The notes under the pieces were generated by a model. The model saw only the letters and a program-made list of their open reading frames with translations. It made no database searches and was not told the DNA's origin. The position numbers were made by a program, and so were the translations under genes. DNA of 64,000 nt from assembly GCF_004353825.1 (NCBI RefSeq), contig NZ_SMNA01000006.1:310001-374000 (forward strand). Reading direction: 5' to 3'. Of the stretch, positions 36,191 through 44,009 are shown in pieces; position 1 is the stretch's first letter; each line of letters begins with the position of its first letter. The stretch is from Occultella glacieicola. GTDB lineage: Bacteria > Actinomycetota > Actinomycetes > Actinomycetales > Beutenbergiaceae.

Positions 36191-38560
36191 ATGAGCGACG
36201 ACGACCAGGGGTCGGGCTGCTGCGGCGACGACGGCCCGCTGTACTACGACGAGCAGGGCGACCTGCTGGACCTGCCGGTGATCGGCCCGCTCCTGAGCGG
36301 ACTGCCGTTCTGGCCCAGGCCGGCCCCGGTGGACCCACGGATCCCGGTGGAGCCACGGATCCCGATCGACCCACGGATCCCGGTCGAACCACACATCCCG
36401 ATCCAGGTCCGGCGCCCGTGTTCGCTGCCGGTGCTGAACGGGTCGTGGCTGATCGAGTTCACCGCGTCCCGGCCCATACCCGTGATCGCCGCGCAACAGA
36501 TCCGTGGGCCGATGCGGATCGAGGTCCGGGACACCTCGCTGCGGGTCAGCGGCGACGTGTACGTCCGGCGCACCCCGATCCTCGGCACCCTGGAGTCGAT
36601 GCGGACGGCCTTCCAGGACGAGGCCGAATCGTATTCGCCGGGACCGCCGGACGCCGGCGGGCAGGACCAGGACCTGAACCCCGACCTGGTCCTGCGCGGC
36701 GTCAACGGGGCGCCGCTGTTCCCCTCCTACCCCCAGCTGCCGACGAACCAGTACTCCTGGTACTTCCGCTCCACCGGCGTCACCTACTCCGGTGGCACGC
36801 TCACCTTCGGCCTGCGCCGGCACGTCTGGAACCGGACCAGCCAGGACTTCGTCTCGACGGACTCCGGGACGATGACCCTGACCTGCACGCGCAGCATCCT
36901 CGCACGCGCCGAGGTCGCCACCATGTCCGGCACCGCGACGATCGGAGGGGTCGCGTACCACGTGAACGCGAGGAAGACGTCGAACTCCTACCGGGGCTGC
37001 GCCGTCGAGGTGGACGTCATGACCGGCCGGGACTGGCCCGCCTCGGCGCTCAACCACGGCGTCTCGCGGACGTTCCAGAACGTGTACGCGTCGGCCGGCT
37101 GGGACGTCCGGGTGCGGGTGGACCAGCTCGACATCCCCAGCGATGCGTCGCTGAGCATGGCCGAGCTGCAGACCCTGCTGACCAGCCACCGTGGCCCCGG
37201 CGCCGCCGACCCGTGGCGGCTCTGGCTGCTCATCGGCTCCGCGCAGGGTGGGCTCCTCGGCGTCATGTTCGACGACGACTCGGTCCCCCGGGAGGGCGCC
37301 GTCGGGTTCGCCGACGCGACGCTGAGCAACTCGAGCGTGATCGAGGCGGGCGCCCGCGGTCAGGCGATCAACGACGTACCGGCGGCGCTGCTGCGCACGA
37401 TGGTCCACGAGGCGGGGCATGCGCTCAACCTGTTCCACCCCAAGCACGACGTCCACGACCCGCCGATCGGCACCGAGATCATGAACCAGACCGGCGACGT
37501 CATCTCCTTCGCGTCCGTCTCGAACCCCTACCCGGGCAATGCCACGTTCGCGTTCGCCGTGCATGACCGCGACTCCCTCATCCACGCCCCCGACCCCCAG
37601 GTGCGCCCGGGCTGGCAGAACTTCGGGTGGGGGCACGGCAGCCTCTCCTCCGGTCTTCCGGTCCCGACCGACGCCTCCGGTCTGGGCGGCGGGGACGACG
37701 CCGAGGGCCTCCGTCTGGAACTGACCCTGCCGGGTGAGATCTACGTCGGCGAGTACGTGACCGCCGAGCTCACGCTCACCAACACCGGCGACGAGCCCCG
37801 TGAGGTGACGGCCAGGCTGAACCTCGCCGAGGGGTACCTGCGACTGCAGCACGTGCTGCCGGACGGCAGCCTCGACCAGGTGCGGGACGTCGTCGTCGCC
37901 TGCGGAACCCGCCCGACGGCGGTGCTCGCCCCGGGCGAGTCGCTGTCCGCCCGTATGCAACTCTTCTTCACCAGCGAGGGGATCACCTTCTCCCAGCCCG
38001 GCACCCATGTGGTCCGCGCCGAGTTCGACGTGGACCTGTTCAGCACGGCCCGCAGCCCGCGGGCCACCGTGTACGTGCGCACGGCCGCCACGGAGACCGA
38101 GGTGACCATCGCCGCCCAGACCCTCGACTCCGCCGTCGGGCGCGCGTTCGCCCTGGGTGACTTCGGCACGGACACCGCCGTTCGCGACCGGCTGGTCGCC
38201 GTGGCCGAGGCCCACCACGACGCCGACACCGGCGCCGCCGCGGCCCTGGTCCTGGCGAACTCCTTCGCCCGCGCGCACGTGGACCATCGGTCCGACGCCC
38301 GCGCGGCGGACGACGGCGGGCGGGCCGCTGCCCGGAAGGCGGCGCCCGAGGAGGCCAAGCACTTCCTCGACCTGGCCATGCAGGGCCGGTCGGCGGAGGA
38401 GATGGTGCGGCTCGCGGCGACCGTGGCGAGCCCCGTGGAGTCCGATGCCCCGGTGGTCACGGACGCCCTCGGCCGGGCGAAGCGGGCCCGCAAGGGCAAG
38501 GCTGACCTGGCTGCGGCGGAGGCCATCGTGGCGGACTTCGTGGCAGCATCACCCGCATGA
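36191..38560 (+). CDS. Uncharacterised metzincin-like metalloprotease with Ig-like and helical C-terminal parts
   Basis: A 789-residue protein I cannot assign to a named family. Its N-terminus has a hexapeptide repeat (about residues 47-70) of the form DPRIPV. The centre carries a zinc-protease signature HEAGHALNLFH (H406, E407, H410, H416), followed 15 residues later by a possible Met-turn at M431 in EIMNQ, as in metzincins, although the usual Gly is Asn413. Residues 506-632 look like an Ig-like beta domain (ELTLTNTGDEPREVTARLNLAEGY). The C-terminal 150 residues are helical and Ala/Asp-rich. No signal peptide or membrane segment is seen. Its stop overlaps the next gene by ATGA. Confidence 0.75.
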   Translation: MSDDDQGSGCCGDDGPLYYDEQGDLLDLPVIGPLLSGLPFWPRPAPVDPRIPVEPRIPIDPRIPVEPHIPIQVRRPCSLPVLNGSWLIEFTASRPIPVIAAQQIRGPMRIEVRDTSLRVSGDVYVRRTPILGTLESMRTAFQDEAESYSPGPPDAGGQDQDLNPDLVLRGVNGAPLFPSYPQLPTNQYSWYFRSTGVTYSGGTLTFGLRRHVWNRTSQDFVSTDSGTMTLTCTRSILARAEVATMSGTATIGGVAYHVNARKTSNSYRGCAVEVDVMTGRDWPASALNHGVSRTFQNVYASAGWDVRVRVDQLDIPSDASLSMAELQTLLTSHRGPGAADPWRLWLLIGSAQGGLLGVMFDDDSVPREGAVGFADATLSNSSVIEAGARGQAINDVPAALLRTMVHEAGHALNLFHPKHDVHDPPIGTEIMNQTGDVISFASVSNPYPGNATFAFAVHDRDSLIHAPDPQVRPGWQNFGWGHGSLSSGLPVPTDASGLGGGDDAEGLRLELTLPGEIYVGEYVTAELTLTNTGDEPREVTARLNLAEGYLRLQHVLPDGSLDQVRDVVVACGTRPTAVLAPGESLSARMQLFFTSEGITFSQPGTHVVRAEFDVDLFSTARSPRATVYVRTAATETEVTIAAQTLDSAVGRAFALGDFGTDTAVRDRLVAVAEAHHDADTGAAAALVLANSFARAHVDHRSDARAADDGGRAAARKAAPEEAKHFLDLAMQGRSAEEMVRLAATVASPVESDAPVVTDALGRAKRARKGKADLAAAEAIVADFVAASPA
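36329..36400 (+). repeat. 18-base tandem repeat coding for the DPRIPV-type hexapeptide
   Basis: Four copies of an 18-base unit, with codon variation, encode VDPRIP, VEPRIP, IDPRIP and VEPHIP inside the metalloprotease gene. It forms a Pro-rich, probably rigid spacer. Confidence 0.8.
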
Positions 38561-39312
38561 GCTCGACGCTGACGCTGACCCTGACCGTGCCCGCGCGGTC
38601 GGGGTCGGACCAGGCCCTGCTCGGCGTGGTCGCCCTGACGAACACCGGCGCCGAGCCGGTCACCGTGAACGCCCGGCTGAACCTCGCCGACGGCGACCTG
38701 GTCATCGACGCGGCCGGGCCGGCGGGCACGCTCCGGGCCGGCTGGCCATGGCCGGCGGACAGCCTCCCCCGCGAGACGGAGCTCGGGCCGGGTCGAACGC
38801 TCGAGTCGGGCGTCCTGCTCCTGTGCACCGCGACGTCCGAGCCGCTGCTGCCCGACCCCGGCCCGTACACGCTCACCGTGTCCTACCGGGCGCACAGTGC
38901 CGGCAGTGCCGGTCGTGCCGGTGGTCCCGGGAGTGCCGGTGGCGGCGATCGATCCGGCGAGGTCACGGCCGAACCGGTCGCCCACACACGCACCCCCGCG
39001 ACCGGGCCGGCGGTGGCCGCGCTCCGGGACCGGGACGTGATCCAGTCACTGGTGTCCGCCTCGGTCCTCGGGCAGGCGGCCGACGGCCTCGCCGCCGTGG
39101 CCGAGCGGGGCGGCACGAACGCGGTGCTCGTGGCGCTGACCTCGGCGAGCACCGGGGTGGCCGACCTGACCGCCACCGCCGGCGACCCGGTGGCCGTGGC
39201 CGTCGCCGTGACCGCTGTGGTCCCGAGCACCGACCCACGCCGGGCCGACCTCGCCGACGAGTTCGCCGGCGACCCCCGCGCCACCGCGATCCTCGCGGAC
39301 CTGCCCCACTGA
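38557..39312 (+). CDS. Uncharacterised protein with the same Ig-like module as the upstream metzincin-like protein
   Basis: A 251-residue protein starting at ATG 38557, overlapping the previous stop by ATGA. Its N-terminal 100 residues parallel the Ig-like module of the preceding protein (VALTNTGAEPVTVNARLNLADGD against ELTLTNTGDEPREVTARLNLAEG). A Gly/Ser-rich linker and an Ala/Val-rich helical tail follow, with VIQSLVSASVLGQAADGLAAVAE echoing the partner's helical end. There is no protease motif. It looks like a duplicated partner subunit, perhaps an inhibitor or chaperone of the protease. That function is an inference. Confidence 0.7.
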   Translation: MSSTLTLTLTVPARSGSDQALLGVVALTNTGAEPVTVNARLNLADGDLVIDAAGPAGTLRAGWPWPADSLPRETELGPGRTLESGVLLLCTATSEPLLPDPGPYTLTVSYRAHSAGSAGRAGGPGSAGGGDRSGEVTAEPVAHTRTPATGPAVAALRDRDVIQSLVSASVLGQAADGLAAVAERGGTNAVLVALTSASTGVADLTATAGDPVAVAVAVTAVVPSTDPRRADLADEFAGDPRATAILADLPH

Positions 39313-39365
39313 ACCCGGCATCGTTCTCCGTCGCGCGACGGACGCGGCCGTGGTGGGCGGCCGGA

Positions 39366-39371
39366 TAACCT
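39366..39371 (+). promoter_or_regulatory. -10 box (TAACCT) of the first histidine kinase gene
   Basis: TAACCT lies 8 bases before the ATG at 39380, which has no ribosome binding site. Confidence 0.4.
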
Positions 39372-39379
39372 CGGTAGTC

Positions 39380-40894
39380 ATGTTCACCCCGTCGAGTTCG
39401 CCGACCGCGGGCCCCGGGCCGGCCGACGCCGCCGGGGCCGACGGGCAGGTCCGGGCCGCCTGGTCCACCCGCCTGTTCGCCTGGCTGAACGACCCCGGGG
39501 AGCCGCTCTGGGAGCGACCCGGCCCCTCCCGGGACCAGCAGCGCCGCGACATCGTCGGCGCCCTCGCGTTCGTCCTGGTGGGCCTCGGCATGACGGTCGC
39601 GACGAAGTCGTTCGGCATGGTGAACGAGGCGGAGGCCACCTGGCGCGCGTTCGTCGCCGTTGCCGCGATGATCGCCCCGTTGGCCATCCGTAGGCGTTTT
39701 CCGCTGATCGCGCTGCTGATCTCGTCGGTGCTGTTCCTGACGCTCAGCTACCTCAGCCCCGAGGCCAGCGTCCAGGCCCCCTTCCAGGTGGCGTACTTCG
39801 CCACCCTCTATGCGGCCGTGGCGTGGGCGCGGGACCGGCGACTCCTCTGGATCTCCGTGGCGCTGGTGCTGCTCGAGATGGCGGCCTGGATCGTCATCTC
39901 GTTCACCATCTCCCGGGGCATGTTCGCGGAGTCCTTCGGGGACGGCGTCGGCCCGCTCGAACCGGTCGTCGCCTACGGGCTGTACACGGCCGTGCTGAAC
40001 CTTGCGTACTTCGGCGGCGCCATCCTCGTGGGCCGCAACTCCTGGCGGACCGCCCTGCACCGGTCCCGGCTCGCCGAGCAGGCGGAACGGATCCGGGCGC
40101 AGTCCGACGAGCTCGCCCGCCGCGCCGTCGTGGACGAGCGGCTGCGGATCGCCCGCGAACTGCACGACGTGGTGGCCCACCACATCTCGGTCATCGGGAT
40201 CCAGGCCGGCGCCGCTCGGCGGGTGCTGACCCGATCACCGCAGTCGGCCGAAGGGGCGATGCGCACCATCGAGGGCGCCAGCCGCGAAGCCGTGGGTGAG
40301 ATGCGGTCCCTGCTCGGGGTGCTGCGCAGCGAGACGGAGACCGGCCGCCCGGGTGACTCGGGTGACTCGCGCGCGCCCGAGCCCGGGCTCGCGGACCTGG
40401 ACGGGTTGGCCGAGCGGCACCGCCGTCGCGGTCTGCAGGTGACCCTGACCCGGGTGGAGGCCGCGCCGGGCGACCTGGACCGGGTGCCGCCGGCGCTCGG
40501 GCTGTCCGTGTACCGCTGCGTCCAGGAGTCCCTGACGAACGTGGCCCGGCACTCCACCGCGGGCTCCGCGTCTGTCACGCTCAGGACCGGGACCGCGGCG
40601 GCCGGGTCCGAAGTCGGCGATGGCGATGCCTCCGACGCGCCGGCCGGCCCGTTCGTGGAGGTCGAGGTGCTCGACGACGGACAGCCGCGTGGCGGTACGT
40701 CCGGGACCGGGTACGGTCTTCGCGGGGTGAGCGAACGGGTCTCGCTGCACGGCGGCCAGGCCGAGATCGGCCCACGCCGGACCGGCTCGGGCTGGCGGGT
40801 CCGGGCCCGCTTCCACCTCCGCGACGCCGGCCCGCACCCGAGGCCGGAACCAGGCACCGACACGAACACCGAGAGCGAGCTCAAGGCCCGATGA
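39380..40894 (+). CDS. NarL-type sensor histidine kinase
   Basis: A 504-residue membrane kinase. About five hydrophobic segments lie in the first 240 residues. Then comes the dimerisation/phospho-acceptor helix with RIARELHDVVAHHIS (the His of ELHD is phosphorylated), and an HATPase domain with RCVQESLTNVARHS and GTGYGLRGVSERV. The signal is unknown. It partners with the response regulator that overlaps it by ATGA and probably controls the ABC exporter downstream. Confidence 0.92.
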   Translation: MFTPSSSPTAGPGPADAAGADGQVRAAWSTRLFAWLNDPGEPLWERPGPSRDQQRRDIVGALAFVLVGLGMTVATKSFGMVNEAEATWRAFVAVAAMIAPLAIRRRFPLIALLISSVLFLTLSYLSPEASVQAPFQVAYFATLYAAVAWARDRRLLWISVALVLLEMAAWIVISFTISRGMFAESFGDGVGPLEPVVAYGLYTAVLNLAYFGGAILVGRNSWRTALHRSRLAEQAERIRAQSDELARRAVVDERLRIARELHDVVAHHISVIGIQAGAARRVLTRSPQSAEGAMRTIEGASREAVGEMRSLLGVLRSETETGRPGDSGDSRAPEPGLADLDGLAERHRRRGLQVTLTRVEAAPGDLDRVPPALGLSVYRCVQESLTNVARHSTAGSASVTLRTGTAAAGSEVGDGDASDAPAGPFVEVEVLDDGQPRGGTSGTGYGLRGVSERVSLHGGQAEIGPRRTGSGWRVRARFHLRDAGPHPRPEPGTDTNTESELKAR

Positions 40895-41646
40895 CCATCC
40901 GCGTCGCCATCGTCGACGACCAGGCCCTGGTCCGGTCCGGCTTCGCCATGGTGCTCTCGGTCGAGGACGACATCGAGGTGGTCGGCCAGGCGTCCGATGG
41001 CGCCCGGGCCGTCGAGCTGCTCGCCGCCACGCCTGCCGACGTGGTGCTGATGGACGTGCAGATGCCGGTACTGGACGGGATCGCCGCCACCGAGCGGATC
41101 GTCGCCGCCGGTGGTCCGAAGGTGATCATCCTCACCACGTTCGACCGGGAGGACTACCTGTTCGCGGCGCTGCGCGCGGGCGCGAGCGGGTTCCTGCTCA
41201 AGAACGCCGACCCGGACGACCTGGTCGCCGCGATCCGGGCCGTCGCCGACGGCCATGCCCTGCTGTCCCCGGAGGTCACCGTCAAGGTGATCGCGCGACT
41301 GGCCGCCGAACCGGCGCCGTCCGGCACCCCCGCCCGGACGACCGGGCCGACCGGCCCGACCGGCCCGAGCGAGGGCGGCTCGAGCGAGAACGGCGCACGC
41401 TGCCGGCAGGCGACCAGCACGACCGTGTCGGCCCACGCCGTCGAGAGTCTGACCGCGCGCGAGCGGGACGTGCTCGCCCTCCTCGCGGAGGGGCACTCGA
41501 ACGCGGAGATCGCGAGCGAGCTCTTCGTCGGGGAGTCCACCGTGAAGACCCACGTCTCCCACGTGCTCGCCAAGATCGGGGCCCGGGACCGGGTCCAGGC
41601 CGTCGTGTTCGCGCACCGGGCCGGCCTCGTCGGCCACCACGACTGA
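40891..41646 (+). CDS. NarL/FixJ-family response regulator
   Basis: A 251-residue regulator. The receiver domain has the acidic VDDQ pocket, the phosphorylated Asp in VLMDVQMPVLDG and a Lys in FLLKNADPDD. The C-terminal LuxR helix-turn-helix reads LTARERDVLALLAEGHSNAEIASELFVGESTVKTHVS in overall pattern. A Gly/Pro/Thr-rich linker of about 45 residues, longer than usual, separates them. The gene overlaps the kinase by 4 bases. Confidence 0.92.
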   Translation: MTIRVAIVDDQALVRSGFAMVLSVEDDIEVVGQASDGARAVELLAATPADVVLMDVQMPVLDGIAATERIVAAGGPKVIILTTFDREDYLFAALRAGASGFLLKNADPDDLVAAIRAVADGHALLSPEVTVKVIARLAAEPAPSGTPARTTGPTGPTGPSEGGSSENGARCRQATSTTVSAHAVESLTARERDVLALLAEGHSNAEIASELFVGESTVKTHVSHVLAKIGARDRVQAVVFAHRAGLVGHHD

Positions 41647-41749
41647 CGACCCGGCGCAGCCGGTCTCCTCCCGACGACCCGGTCTCCCCCTCGCGGCGGA
41701 TCTTGACGGCTCCCCCGTGCGGCCGACGCGCCGTGGCATCCCCGTTTCC

Positions 41750-41755
41750 TAGGCT
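41750..41755 (+). promoter_or_regulatory. -10 box (TAGGCT) of the ABC exporter operon
   Basis: TAGGCT lies 66 bases before the exporter start, giving a leader of about 58 bases. A GGGAGG ribosome binding site near 41811 serves the ATP-binding gene. Confidence 0.35.
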
Positions 41756-41820
41756 CGGACCAGGCCGGACGGCAGCGACCAGCGCCACGGCGAGGACCAG
41801 CTCGACAACGGGAGGACCAG

Positions 41821-42714
41821 ATGAGGCAGACAGACGCCACGCTGGAGGTGCGGGGACTGACCCGGCGCTTCGGCGAGAAGGTGGCGGTCGACGACGTGTC
41901 ATTCACCGTGGAACCGGGCCGGATGACCGGCTTCGTCGGCGCGAACGGTGCCGGCAAGACCTCGACCATGCGGATGATCATGGGCGTCCTGCAGATCCAC
42001 GGCGGCGACGTCATCTGGGACGGCCGGCCGATCACGCCCGCGGACCGCTCCCGGTTCGGGTACATGCCCGAGGAGCGGGGCCTGTACCCGAAGCAGGGCA
42101 TCCTCGACCAGCTCTGCTACCTGGGCCAGCTGCGCGGGATGAGCCGTGGCGATGCCGCGAAGGAGGCCACGCGGCTGCTGGAGCGGTTCGGGCTGGCCGA
42201 CCGGGTCAAGGACAAGCTCGAGTCGCTGTCCCTCGGGAACCAGCAGCGCGTCCAGATCACCGCGTCGCTCCTGCACGGACCGACCGCGCTGATCCTGGAC
42301 GAGCCGTTCTCCGGCCTGGACCCGGTGGCCGTGGACTCGATGGTCGACCTGCTCCGTGACCGCCTCCGCCAGGGTGTGCCGGTGTTGTTCTCCAGCCACC
42401 AGCTCGACCTCGTCGACCGGCTCTGCGACTCGCTCGTGGTCCTCTCCGACGGCAAGGTCATGGCCGCGGGCGACGCGAACGACCTCCGCAACGCCGGGCC
42501 GACGCGCTACCGCATCGTCACCGCACCGGACGCCGGCTGGCTCCGGGACGTCCCGGGCGTCACCGTCCTCGATGTCGACGGCCCGCGCGCCGTCCTCGAA
42601 CTGGCCGAGGGCACCCGCGAGCCCCTGCTCAAGCGCGCCGCGGACCGCGGCCTCACGGAGTTCGCGCCGATCGTCCCGTCCCTGTCCGAGATCTACCGCG
42701 AGGTGACCCGATGA
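41821..42714 (+). CDS. ABC transporter ATP-binding protein (NatA-like)
   Basis: A 297-residue ATPase of an ABC-2 exporter. Walker A GANGAGKTS, signature SLGNQQR (a variant of LSGGQ, as in NatA), Walker B LILDEPFSGLD and H-loop SSHQ are all present. The C-terminal part after 210 resembles the extra domain of Na+/drug exporters. It overlaps the permease gene by ATGA. It follows a two-component system, which suggests regulation by it. Substrate unknown. Confidence 0.93.
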   Translation: MRQTDATLEVRGLTRRFGEKVAVDDVSFTVEPGRMTGFVGANGAGKTSTMRMIMGVLQIHGGDVIWDGRPITPADRSRFGYMPEERGLYPKQGILDQLCYLGQLRGMSRGDAAKEATRLLERFGLADRVKDKLESLSLGNQQRVQITASLLHGPTALILDEPFSGLDPVAVDSMVDLLRDRLRQGVPVLFSSHQLDLVDRLCDSLVVLSDGKVMAAGDANDLRNAGPTRYRIVTAPDAGWLRDVPGVTVLDVDGPRAVLELAEGTREPLLKRAADRGLTEFAPIVPSLSEIYREVTR

Positions 42715-43943
42715 CCGCCACCGACCGCTACCCGCAGACCCTGGCGCCGGCCCCGGACGGCCCGCCGGTGCCGCCGTCCCCCGTGCGTCACCCCTGGCTC
42801 GTGGTCACCACCCGCGAGATCATGGTGAAACTGACGGACAAGAGCTTCGTCATCTCCACCGTGGTGACGCTCGCGATGATCGCAGCCAGCGTCATCATCG
42901 GCTCCGTGGTCGGCAACCGCTCCTCCGACTTCACGGTCGGCACCAGCCAGGCCGAGGCGGCCGTGGTCGCCGAGGCCTCGACGGAGGTCGTCACCGAGGG
43001 CGGGGACACCCTCGAGCTCACCGAGTTCGACTCCGAGGACGCCCTGCGCACCGCGGTGCTGGACGGCGACGTGGACGCCGGCCTGGTCGCCGGCGACGAC
43101 GGCTGGGTGCTGCTCGGCGGCACCGAGGTGGACACCGATCTCGCGGCCGCGCTGACGACGGCCGTCAGCGAATCCGTCCTCGCGGCCAACGCCGAGGCCG
43201 CCGGCACCACCCTCGATGAGCTCACCGCAGGCTCGACGGTCACGACCGAGTACCTCGACCCCGATGCCGACCGGGGCGCCCTCGCGTTCGTCGTCGGCTT
43301 CGTCTTCGCGTTCCTGTTCTACATGGCCGCGATCGTCTTCGGGATGACCATCGCCAACTCCGTTCTTGAGGAGAAGCAGAACCGCGTCGTGGAGATCCTC
43401 GCGACCGCCATCCCGATCCGGCAGCTGCTCTACGGCAAGGTGCTCGGCAACTCGCTGCTGGCGTTCGCGCAGATCCTGCTCTACTGCGTGGTCGGCCTCA
43501 CCGCGGTCAACCTCACCGGCCTGGCGGGCGACATCGGCTGGATCCTCAGCGCGTCCGGCTGGTTCATCGCCTTCTTCGTGGTCGGCTTCACGGCGCTGGC
43601 CGCGGTCTGGGCCGTGCTCGGCTCGCTGGCCAGCCGCAGCGAGGACCTGCAGTCGAACACCGGACCGATCATCACCGTGATCATGGTGGCCCTGTTCGTG
43701 GGGCTGTTCGCCGAGGGCATCTGGCTCGACGTCGCGAGCTTCGTCCCGGTGGTCTCCTCGGTCGCGATGCCGATCCGGATGCTCGCCGGGGACGTCGCGC
43801 CCTGGCAGGGCATCGTCTCCCTGGCCCTGACCGCGGTCGCGGCGTACGGGCTGCTACGGCTCGGCGAACGCATCTACCAGCGTGCGGTGATGCAGGGCGG
43901 CACGGCCCTCACCTGGCGCCAGGCGCTCAAGCTCCAGGCCTGA
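42711..43943 (+). CDS. ABC-2 type exporter permease (NatB-like)
   Basis: A 410-residue membrane protein. One helix near residue 50 is followed by an external domain of about 130 residues, then about five helices from residue 185 on, including the conserved MTIANSVLEEKQNRVVEILAT cytoplasmic loop of this family. It forms the channel of the exporter with the overlapping ATPase gene. Substrates in this family include sodium, drugs and peptides; none can be assigned. Confidence 0.92.
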   Translation: MTATDRYPQTLAPAPDGPPVPPSPVRHPWLVVTTREIMVKLTDKSFVISTVVTLAMIAASVIIGSVVGNRSSDFTVGTSQAEAAVVAEASTEVVTEGGDTLELTEFDSEDALRTAVLDGDVDAGLVAGDDGWVLLGGTEVDTDLAAALTTAVSESVLAANAEAAGTTLDELTAGSTVTTEYLDPDADRGALAFVVGFVFAFLFYMAAIVFGMTIANSVLEEKQNRVVEILATAIPIRQLLYGKVLGNSLLAFAQILLYCVVGLTAVNLTGLAGDIGWILSASGWFIAFFVVGFTALAAVWAVLGSLASRSEDLQSNTGPIITVIMVALFVGLFAEGIWLDVASFVPVVSSVAMPIRMLAGDVAPWQGIVSLALTAVAAYGLLRLGERIYQRAVMQGGTALTWRQALKLQA

Positions 43944-43983
43944 GCACTCGGCCCGACCGGCCCGCAACATACCCCTCGAAGAA

Positions 43984-44000
43984 ATACCCTCGGGGGGTAT
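43984..44000. promoter_or_regulatory. CsoR-like copper operator
   Basis: ATACCCTCGGGGGGTAT is a near-palindrome of the type bound by CsoR copper repressors, 9 bases before the copper ATPase start. A second ATACCCC half-site lies at 43969. No csoR gene is present here. Confidence 0.6.
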
Positions 44001-44009
44001 GTTGTTGCC

